A stretch of DNA of 55,741 nt from a virus, in the IMG/VR virus record IMGVR_UViG_3300012919_000008, positions 1-55,741 of that record; one strand, written 5' to 3'. The notes under the pieces are model-generated. The model saw only the letters and a program-made list of their open reading frames with translations. It was not told the origin of the DNA and made no database searches. Made by a program: the position numbers and the translations under genes. Of this stretch, positions 49,008 to 55,741 are shown piece by piece (within the stretch, counting starts at the first letter, position 1; each line of letters opens with the position of its first letter).

Positions 49008-50498
49008 TTATTCTCCCACTTGCTTAAGTTTATACATATTTATTAGTTCTTGTTTTGTTGTAGCAGTGAAGTAAAAATTATCAGAAAAAATATCTGGATC
49101 TAATATACCTAAACCTGTATATATAGCAAACACTCCATTTATTAAAACAAAGTCACCTACCCTTAGTTTACCTTTATCAGCAGCTTCCAATGCCTCCCTA
49201 TTTGTATTAAATTCATTGGGTGCTGAAGTTTTAGTTGAACCAGATATAATTTGTGATTTTATTTTGTTTTTTATTGCAGTTTCTACAGGTGTTTTTAACC
49301 TTGTAGGACTTTGTACCATAGCTACAATATTTCCAGCAGTCTTATCTGTTTCATTTTGAATCATAAGTTTAGCAGATCGCGCAGTTTCTGTAACTATGCC
49401 TATCTGCCCCTCCTTACCAGCACTTGTCAATCTATCTATTTCAATTTCATCTAGCTTATCCATTCTAGGTCTTACCCTTTTAAATCCACTTACAATCTCC
49501 GACAATATCATCGTAGACATATTATACTCTTCTATTGTTACATCTCTACCTTGAGCAGCATCTTGAAATTTCTGACTTAATTTAGTAACTACAGGATTTG
49601 AATATAACATTGCACCGTCTTGCACTATAGCTTTAGCATTTTTAAGTGCTGATTCAATGATAGTCTTTGGCTTTTCTGTGTATCTTCTATCTACATCAGT
49701 AACGGTAGGTGCTCTGTTATTTGGGTAATCAGAAAGTGCTTTTCCTAATTTCGTAACCAGATTCTCTAGTTTAGATATTTTATCTGCATCGTTAGGATTA
49801 AGTGTCCCATTTTCTTTTTGTATTGAAAGTTCAATAAGTTTTAATTTGGATTCTTCATATGCTTTTTTTAATGAGTCTCCTTCATTATCCATTATATTTC
49901 TAAGTCTGTCTGTATCTATACGTGCAGCCACTACTTGTTCTGTTGGTTGTTCTACATCTGCTGATTCAGGTTTTAAACCTAACGCTCTAGCAGTCTGACC
50001 ATAATCAACTGTAACTGGACCCCTTGTAAGACTTCGCTCACCTATCTGTACAGTTTCAGGTATGGGAACAGCATCAGGATCTGTGAAAGGTTTGACAGAA
50101 TCTTCCGTTATAGTTTGTATAGTAGATTTATCGCCCTCAAAAGTGCTGTTAGAACTACCCAACTCTGGGTGCGTTATCTCTACCAAAGAAGGTAGATCTA
50201 TCCCTTTAGTAAATTTTAATTTCATAGCATTTTCATAAAACTCTTCACCAGCACCCTGCTTAACTAAAGCAGATGCAGCCTGTTTACTATACCCTACTGT
50301 TACTAGTTTTTTATACATTTCAACTGCTTCTTTATTAGCTTTACGTTTAGAATCTCTTTTTCTCTGTGATCTATCTATAAAGCTAGTTATTAATTTACTA
50401 CGGATAGCGGCATTCTCTTTTGCCTTTAAAGCGTCCTGCTCTCTAACAACATCTGCAATTGCACCACCAACATCACCTATAACATTAAATATACTCAT
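49008..50498 (-). CDS. Virion-associated protein, unknown role
   Basis: A 496-residue, mainly helical protein. It opens MSIFNVIGDVGGAIADVV followed by the basic helices SFIDRSQRKRDSKRKANKEA. Heptad-like helices include DSLKKAYEESKLKLIELSIQ. It is located directly before the 1319-residue gene (6 bases) and overlaps the previous gene by one base. It may be an internal virion or ejection protein partner, like the second and third internal proteins of podoviruses. There is no motif to settle this. Confidence 0.6.
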   Translation of the reverse strand: MSIFNVIGDVGGAIADVVREQDALKAKENAAIRSKLITSFIDRSQRKRDSKRKANKEAVEMYKKLVTVGYSKQAASALVKQGAGEEFYENAMKLKFTKGIDLPSLVEITHPELGSSNSTFEGDKSTIQTITEDSVKPFTDPDAVPIPETVQIGERSLTRGPVTVDYGQTARALGLKPESADVEQPTEQVVAARIDTDRLRNIMDNEGDSLKKAYEESKLKLIELSIQKENGTLNPNDADKISKLENLVTKLGKALSDYPNNRAPTVTDVDRRYTEKPKTIIESALKNAKAIVQDGAMLYSNPVVTKLSQKFQDAAQGRDVTIEEYNMSTMILSEIVSGFKRVRPRMDKLDEIEIDRLTSAGKEGQIGIVTETARSAKLMIQNETDKTAGNIVAMVQSPTRLKTPVETAIKNKIKSQIISGSTKTSAPNEFNTNREALEAADKGKLRVGDFVLINGVFAIYTGLGILDPDIFSDNFYFTATTKQELINMYKLKQVGE

Positions 50499-51043
50499 TA
50501 TATTCTCCTAGACATTAATCCAACAGGTTCTTCTTCAACCTCTTCTTCTTCTTCTGCACCTTCGTTAGCAAACGCATCAAACTCACTAGTATCTAACATG
50601 TCATCTTGAGCCTCACTAGCCATTTCTTTATCTGCTAATGCAATCTGTGTATCTGTCATAATTTCTCTGTCTTCTTCTTCTGTTCCAGTTTTAAATGGAA
50701 CATTTTCATTCTCAGCTATTAGTGCTAAACTTTCAACCAATGCAGGTAGCACAAGTATACCCACATCTACACTGTGATAACCCTCCATCACAGATCCTAG
50801 CTGTAGTGCATTAGCTATGATAGTCAACGGTATGCCATTCTCAATGACATCTAGTAAGTCATCCTTAAACTTATCATTATCCATTCTTTGCATGTAAAAC
50901 TGCATGGCCTCATCTACAGTGGAGTACTGTGGTGGTTTCTGCCAAGGTCTGCCACCATACTCTGCTGTTAGACTTTCTCCGGGAATAGGACCATCTATGT
51001 TTATAGGTTCTCTAGCTCTCATCTGTTCTGTTCCTTCTAGCAT
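50498..51043 (-). CDS. Conserved acidic protein with PGESLT motif, virion-associated
   Basis: A 181-residue acidic protein. The opening INIDGPIPGESLTAEYGGRP and WQKPPQYSTVDEAMQFYMQR, then GIPLTIIANALQLGSVMEGY resemble a family found in tailed marine phages next to structural genes. The end is very acidic (EEEEEVEEEP). Such acidic tails can bind basic partners or DNA mimics. It overlaps both neighbours, by 1 and 32 bases. Its molecular role is unknown. Confidence 0.65.
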   Translation of the reverse strand: MLEGTEQMRAREPINIDGPIPGESLTAEYGGRPWQKPPQYSTVDEAMQFYMQRMDNDKFKDDLLDVIENGIPLTIIANALQLGSVMEGYHSVDVGILVLPALVESLALIAENENVPFKTGTEEEDREIMTDTQIALADKEMASEAQDDMLDTSEFDAFANEGAEEEEEVEEEPVGLMSRRI

Positions 51044-51206
51044 TTCTTAGTTGTGTAAAGTAATATCTAGCTATATCACCGGGTGACATATCACCTTCTT
51101 TTCTTCTACTACCACCTTTTGATAATAAACCTCTCTTTGGTTTTTCCTCCTCTATCTCAAGTGGTGTAATACTTTTGTATGCTATTCTAGCTGGATCATT
51201 TATCAT
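51012..51206 (-). CDS. Small basic protein, unknown function
   Basis: A 64-residue protein opening MINDPARIAYKSITPLEIEE with a basic middle (KPKRGLLSKGGSRRKEGD) and a helical end (DIARYYFTQLRNARRNR). It overlaps the next gene by 32 bases. The late operon position suggests structural or assembly use. It is not recognised further. Confidence 0.58.
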   Translation of the reverse strand: MINDPARIAYKSITPLEIEEEKPKRGLLSKGGSRRKEGDMSPGDIARYYFTQLRNARRNRTDES

Positions 51207-51222
51207 TGTTTATTTCCTTACG

Positions 51223-54200
51223 TTATATAGGTAACAAACTACCTATCACACTATCTTTCTCTGCTGTTAGGAATGTACCAATCAACTTACCAAAGCCAAT
51301 TGCAGACTGCTGATCACGCTTTGCTGCCTCTACATCAGTGGTCACTTTTGCCTGTAGTTCTGCAATAGCTAGTCTTATCTGTCTGTCACGCTCATTCTCA
51401 GCACTTTGATATGCAAACTCCATAGTGTCTGCATAGTACTGCCAGAGATCGTTATATGCAGTATTAGATATGTCTAGTAATGCAGCAGCATTTAATTCAT
51501 TGGCTCTGTTGATAGCTTGAGTATCAGCAGTTGCTATGGATCTTCTCCACTGTGCATTGCTTTGATCTATCACCAATCTATTCTGTGCATTAAACTGATC
51601 ACGTTGATTGGCTAGTTCCTCGTTAAATCTATTTATAACATTTTCTTGACCCGCATTAAACTGCTCTATGGCATTTTCCTGTGATTTATTAAACTGACTA
51701 GTTTGTGTAGCTAAGTTAGCGAAAAACTGATCCGTTTGATTTTGAGATGTTGCATTAAATTGTCTAGCTGCGTTTTCAGCAGCACTATCAGAAAGTATAG
51801 CCTGTATACGATTCTGTGCGTTAAATATCTCAATCTGTTGATCGTTCGATGCTTCAGTTAAATCTTTTTGTAAGAATGCTTGTGCAGCCTGTACAGCAGC
51901 CTGTTGCCTGTTATTTAAATTAGCTACATCTAACTGTGCTAATGAAGATGCTTCTGCTAGAGTCAAAGCCTGTTTGTTACTAAGATCCTGCAATCTTAAT
52001 GTGTTTACTGCTCTGCTGTTCTCTAACACAACCTGTTGTTCCGCAGTAAAGTTTCTATCTGCTATGTCAGCTACTCTAGCCGCATTAGTAACACGTGCCT
52101 GAAACTCTTGCGTGAACTCTTGTCCTATTGCAGTTGCACGTTGCTGTGCATAAAACGCTGCCATCTGTTGTCTATTAGATAAGTTCTGCCCTTCAAACTG
52201 TGCCTGTATTTGTGCATCTGCTTGTGCTATAGGCAGGGCTGCCTCCATTGCTGCTTGCACGATAGCCTGTCCAGCTATGGATGATGAACCTAAACCACGC
52301 CTAACCATCTCAGCAGTAGCGGCTCTCATTGCACCTGCTGCCCAAGGTGGGTTTATAGGATTACCTACCTCATCTACTTTTTCAAACTCAGCTAGCAATG
52401 TAGTAAGTTGACCTTTTACTGTGGCTGTTTCACTAGGAGTTGCTGTAGCTGCTGCTATCTCTTCTACAAATTTTGCTGCATTTTCTGCTATTGCATTATT
52501 TAGCACAGTTTCTTGTGGAGTCATATCAGGTCGTGTGGCAGCAACTGCTTGTGCTACCTCTTCAGTTTCAGGTGCATCAAGACCTGTAACAGCAGACCCA
52601 ACCTGCTGTGCAGCTTTAGGTGTAGCTAAAACTCTACCTGTAACAGCGTCAGAAGTAAAAGTTACATCTTGTCCTGTAGTGCCAGTAGTTACATCTTCAA
52701 CACTTCTTTGAGCTTTGTCCACTGTTGCTGTACCTATTGTGGTAGGTTTAGTGGTAGCTGTAGCATCTGAAGGATCTCCAGCTTTTGCAACACTAGCTGT
52801 TAAATCACCTGAAACTTCTCCTAATCCTGTAGTGGTAGGTAGTGTTGTTCCTGTTGGAACCGCACCACCGGGCTGTGCTATTTTCTGTGCTTGTAACTTA
52901 GTGTCACCTACAAGTGTAGGAGTTTCTAATCTAACAGTAGAAATACCACCTATAGTTTGTTGTCCTGCATACGGAGATACAGGAGGTACTAGAGCATCTA
53001 TCTTAGGTCTAGTACCCTGCAACATCTCCTGTCTACCAAACTGTATAAAGTGTTGACGTAATTCAAAGTCACTTAGATTGGCTAAGTCAGGATTGTTATC
53101 TCTATAGATAGCTAACTCTACATTGTTTAGTATCTGTGCATTTCTATCAAAGTTAGTAGCACCTGCTGCACCACCAATCTGTATGTATGTTCTACGTAGT
53201 TCTGTAGGTGTAAGATTTTCATATGCATCATTAGAGTATCTAAATGCTTCTAGCTGTGCAGGTGTTAAATCAAACTGCACTAGTCTAGGTCTACCACCTT
53301 CTGCTATCTCTCTTCTACCAAAGTCAGCATAGTGTGCTCTAGCTTTTGCAAGTGTAGCTGGATCATTGTTAGGACCAAATGCCTCACGTAAATCAGGATA
53401 CTGGTCTAAGTAGTCTATGATAACCTGATCTGACACACCATCAAAGTTACTAGGTGCATTAGATAAACCTGTTACAGGATTAATATTCTCCTGATTACCA
53501 AACGCATTAAAGTGTGCCTGTGCTAATCTTTGATTTTTTTCTTCTTCAGATAAACCCTGTAATGTAGCAGGATCTATACCGAAAGTTTCACCTCCTGCTA
53601 TAGCCTGTGCTATGTCAGGTCTATTAGCTAAATACGTGCTACCAACAACAGATCCGGGTGGTGGTGCAGGTGGTTGTGTATCTGTATCTGTAGTTGGTTG
53701 TGTATCTGTGCCTGTATCTAGTGCAGTTACTCGTACACCCGGTTGATACTGTCCAACAGGTAACTGTGCATTTCTAAATTGTGGCATTGCATTTATAGCT
53801 GCTTGTTGTTCTGGAGTATTAGAATAAAAGTTACGTATGTGTTGTTGTTCTGGAGTCAAACTTTCATTAGGTGTAGATGATAACTCTTGTAGTGTAGCAA
53901 ATGTACGGTTAGGATCAGGTTGTATAGGTTGTGTAGTTGTGCCTTCTCCTGCTGATGGTGTAGTAGTGTCTGTTGTTGGTGGTTGTGTTACAGTATCTCT
54001 GTCATCTGTGGGTGGTGGTACAAAAGTTTGTGTTACACCAGTACCAAGATCTCTTTCTTCTTTAAAACCAAACTCTCTAAAATGTTTTAGTCCTGCTTCA
54101 GCTACTTTAGCTCTATCTCTACCTCCTGTTTCTGGGTTAATAGGAACTTGACCAATTACATCTGGATTAGCCACCGCATATAATTCAGGATTAAATCCTT

Positions 54201-54543
54201 GTGGTAGTTGAGTTAATCTTTGCTCACCACCACCAAACTTTCTATAGTGATCTTCTGCACTAGAAAACTGACCCTGTGATATAGCCTGTAAAACATCTGG
54301 ATTTGCTGTTAAGTATTCTTCTCTATTAAAACCCTCAGGTATAGCAAACCCACCTTCTTGAAACTTACGCACGTAACCACCACTAGCCATGAGCATAGCT
54401 TTGTTTACGTAGCTATTCATCATCTGTTGCTTATCAGGGTTTTCCTGTAAATATTCTTGAAAGCCTGTCATTGGACCTGTGTAGCCCATTCTATCAGCTA
54501 TCTTACGCATTCCTGATTCTTTAAAACCTGCTAACTGTGCCAT
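51223..54543 (-). CDS. Large virion protein with YLxxNPDV/FG repeats and coiled-coil tail
   Basis: A 1106-residue protein. Residues of about 75-500 contain five modules of the type YLxxNPDVxxA...HYxxFGxxE, for example EEYLTANPDVLQA and HYRKFGGGEQR, separated by Pro/Thr/Gln-rich linkers. The middle (about 500-680) is Thr/Val/Ala-rich and beta-like. The C-terminal 380 residues are helical with repeated Phe-Asn/Gln motifs (QFNAGQENVINRFNEE, RDQFNAQNRL). It probably belongs to the tail or internal virion set; similar Asn/Gln-rich helical proteins occur in cyanophages. A single module of the same type is made by the early gene 41120-41269. Confidence 0.7.
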   Translation of the reverse strand: MAQLAGFKESGMRKIADRMGYTGPMTGFQEYLQENPDKQQMMNSYVNKAMLMASGGYVRKFQEGGFAIPEGFNREEYLTANPDVLQAISQGQFSSAEDHYRKFGGGEQRLTQLPQGFNPELYAVANPDVIGQVPINPETGGRDRAKVAEAGLKHFREFGFKEERDLGTGVTQTFVPPPTDDRDTVTQPPTTDTTTPSAGEGTTTQPIQPDPNRTFATLQELSSTPNESLTPEQQHIRNFYSNTPEQQAAINAMPQFRNAQLPVGQYQPGVRVTALDTGTDTQPTTDTDTQPPAPPPGSVVGSTYLANRPDIAQAIAGGETFGIDPATLQGLSEEEKNQRLAQAHFNAFGNQENINPVTGLSNAPSNFDGVSDQVIIDYLDQYPDLREAFGPNNDPATLAKARAHYADFGRREIAEGGRPRLVQFDLTPAQLEAFRYSNDAYENLTPTELRRTYIQIGGAAGATNFDRNAQILNNVELAIYRDNNPDLANLSDFELRQHFIQFGRQEMLQGTRPKIDALVPPVSPYAGQQTIGGISTVRLETPTLVGDTKLQAQKIAQPGGAVPTGTTLPTTTGLGEVSGDLTASVAKAGDPSDATATTKPTTIGTATVDKAQRSVEDVTTGTTGQDVTFTSDAVTGRVLATPKAAQQVGSAVTGLDAPETEEVAQAVAATRPDMTPQETVLNNAIAENAAKFVEEIAAATATPSETATVKGQLTTLLAEFEKVDEVGNPINPPWAAGAMRAATAEMVRRGLGSSSIAGQAIVQAAMEAALPIAQADAQIQAQFEGQNLSNRQQMAAFYAQQRATAIGQEFTQEFQARVTNAARVADIADRNFTAEQQVVLENSRAVNTLRLQDLSNKQALTLAEASSLAQLDVANLNNRQQAAVQAAQAFLQKDLTEASNDQQIEIFNAQNRIQAILSDSAAENAARQFNATSQNQTDQFFANLATQTSQFNKSQENAIEQFNAGQENVINRFNEELANQRDQFNAQNRLVIDQSNAQWRRSIATADTQAINRANELNAAALLDISNTAYNDLWQYYADTMEFAYQSAENERDRQIRLAIAELQAKVTTDVEAAKRDQQSAIGFGKLIGTFLTAEKDSVIGSLLPI

Positions 54544-54549
54544 CTTATA

Positions 54550-54786
54550 TTACCTTTTTTCTAATACCTTATCTAGCTTATCTTCTAGACGGTGTAGTGC
54601 TTCTGTTACCATACGCATGTCTTCTCTAAGTTCCTGCTTAGTTGAGTAGTCTTCTCTAGTTCTATTAAGTAGTATGTCTATGCGTTTAACTTCAGCCATT
54701 AGATTTCTAAACATCCATATGGCAGGACCAATGACTAAAGTTAAAACAACATTCCAAAATATTACTGGTGATATTTCTTCAAACAT
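54550..54786 (-). CDS. Single-TM coiled-coil protein, XhlA-like lysis candidate
   Basis: A 78-residue protein with a short N-terminus, one hydrophobic helix (IFWNVVLTLVIGPAIWMF) and a charged coiled-coil with MAEVKRIDILLNRTREDYST and MVTEALHRLEDKLDKVLEK. The layout resembles XhlA-type proteins which help holins, and also the first late gene at 24361-24522. It lies among virion genes rather than beside the endolysin. A tail-associated membrane role is possible. Confidence 0.65.
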   Translation of the reverse strand: MFEEISPVIFWNVVLTLVIGPAIWMFRNLMAEVKRIDILLNRTREDYSTKQELREDMRMVTEALHRLEDKLDKVLEKR

Positions 54787-54797
54787 AGTTTACCCTC

Positions 54798-55142
54798 TTA
54801 CAATGTAGCATTACATGCATCTAAAGCATCCCATACTCTCTTAGCATGGGCAGCATTATCAAACGCTACAGTCTTCTCTGGATCATCTGGATCTGGATCA
54901 GTCCAATCACCTGATACAGAAGTTAAATATGTTTGAAGAGCCTCTTTACTTGCAATCTCTTCAAAGTCTCCACTACCACCATCTTTAACAATGCCAATCA
55001 TAACATTATCTCTAGGTGCAGCAGTATCACTATCTACCACCACATACACTCCATGCATACCCATTGGGTCATGTCCAAAATGTAAAAAGTCTGGTATTGT
55101 TCCATCAGCGTTTAGCCGATACTTGCATACTTTGTAAGCCAT
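54798..55142 (-). CDS. Small virion-associated protein, unknown function
   Basis: A 114-residue acidic protein. It opens MAYKVCKYRLNADGTIPDFL and continues HFGHDPMGMHGVYVVVDSDT, with a C-terminal VWDALDACNATL; GGAGGA precedes the ATG. It has two or three Cys and a compact beta/alpha pattern. It is placed between structural genes. No catalytic motif and no known family recognised. Confidence 0.6.
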   Translation of the reverse strand: MAYKVCKYRLNADGTIPDFLHFGHDPMGMHGVYVVVDSDTAAPRDNVMIGIVKDGGSGDFEEIASKEALQTYLTSVSGDWTDPDPDDPEKTVAFDNAAHAKRVWDALDACNATL

Positions 55143-55153
55143 ATTAGTTCCTC

Positions 55154-55741
55154 CTATTCGGCTGCTTCTAACTGAGGTACATTAGTCAATGATGTAGGAT
55201 CAAAGACATCGAACCCTCTACTATTTGCAAACTTAGCTGGACACCCTGCCCATTTGTCTGCACAACCCTCTAACCATTTTACTGTCGCTTCATGTTCAGG
55301 GGCTTTACCTTCGCTAATAACTTTATTTTCCCACTGTAGATATGCAAACACTTCAGCTTGTGCTTGTGCTGCATTAATACCTAGATCAAATAGATATATT
55401 AAGTTACCCTCATCTATCTGACCACCTCTAGGTCTAGCACTGTTTAGTGCCTGTTTCATACAGGTCATTATATGGTATCGTGCTTCTTCTAGCTCGTAGT
55501 CTGCTTCAGTAAGTTCGTCTTTACCTATATGCTCCATTAGTTTGTCATACTGATTAGTAAAGAAGTTCATCTTACGAATAGCACCTTGCACACTATTCTG
55601 ACCATTTGTTAGACCAGTTTCTAATTCTAGTATTTCTATCTCTAGCATCTCTTTGTCTAGATCATCTGTACATTCTTCTAGCTCACGTTGTTTCTTTTTA
55701 AGTTCTACCTCTTTCTTCTTCATATTAATAAAGGCTTCTTG
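55154..55741 (-). CDS. Helical protein, probably continuing past the right edge
   Basis: The frame has ATG at 55723 (189 residues), but it remains open to the edge (QEAFIN before that Met), and there is no ribosome site upstream of the ATG, so the true start is probably outside. Residues show a coiled-coil start (MKKKEVELKKKQRELEECTD), then LEIEILELETGLTNG, a helical middle and FDLGINAAQAQAEVFAYLQW. It ends NVPQLEAAE. Conserved-looking in marine phages, unknown role. Confidence 0.6.
   Translation of the reverse strand, partial: QEAFINMKKKEVELKKKQRELEECTDDLDKEMLEIEILELETGLTNGQNSVQGAIRKMNFFTNQYDKLMEHIGKDELTEADYELEEARYHIMTCMKQALNSARPRGGQIDEGNLIYLFDLGINAAQAQAEVFAYLQWENKVISEGKAPEHEATVKWLEGCADKWAGCPAKFANSRGFDVFDPTSLTNVPQLEAAE

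Overview
The window is most of the genome of a lytic-type, short-tailed (podovirus-like) double-stranded DNA phage, AT-rich and densely packed, of the HMO-2011 type known from marine alphaproteobacteria (SAR116, roseobacters, SAR11). The best evidence is the family A DNA polymerase at 37208-39301, which carries a two-part DnaJ-type zinc motif between its exonuclease and polymerase domains, as described for phage HMO-2011. The surrounding gene set agrees: primase, DnaB-like helicase, T7-type endonuclease I, class II ribonucleotide reductase, tyrosine recombinase, portal, capsid and tail-tube genes. The host is inferred, not seen. No tRNA gene, rRNA, insertion sequence or CRISPR array was found.

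Layout. (1) 1-24522, minus strand: late module. In transcription order from 24522 it has many very small basic, membrane or Cys-rich proteins, holin-like proteins and a GH24 endolysin, then terminase, portal, scaffold, major capsid, tail-tube proteins, tail fibre, and at least three tandem DFGDL-repeat (kelch-like) adhesin-type proteins, the last cut by the left edge. (2) 24523-25196: divergent control region with a strong minus promoter, A-tracts, operator-like palindromes and an early plus promoter. (3) 25197-45040, plus strand: early and middle module. It opens with a gene that has its own promoter and terminator, followed by many small unknown genes, a cytosine-C5 methyltransferase, an SleB-type hydrolase, integrase, HNH protein, primase, helicase, 2OG-Fe(II) oxygenase, polymerase, a putative ssDNA-binding protein, a Fe-S PD-(D/E)XK nuclease, endonuclease I, ribonucleotide reductase, an RMF-like protein and MazG. 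(4) 45042-55741, minus strand: large virion proteins, presumably the continuation of the late module across the window ends. The two ends do not appear to abut directly.

Regulation visible in the sequence. Three promoters share the uncommon core TTGACA-N16/17-TATAACTATG: before the late module, before the major capsid gene, and before the ssDNA-binding/nuclease/RNR cluster. Four copies of the palindrome GTGGGAC(T/A)GTCCCAC lie only in the early control regions and between early genes. CACTT/AAGTG inverted half-sites cluster around the divergent promoters.

How the genes fit together: early proteins of unknown function act first; primase, helicase, polymerase, ssDNA-binding protein and nucleases replicate and process DNA; RNR and MazG manage nucleotides; terminase packages DNA through the portal; the capsid, tube, fibre and kelch-like proteins form the virion; holins and endolysin release it.
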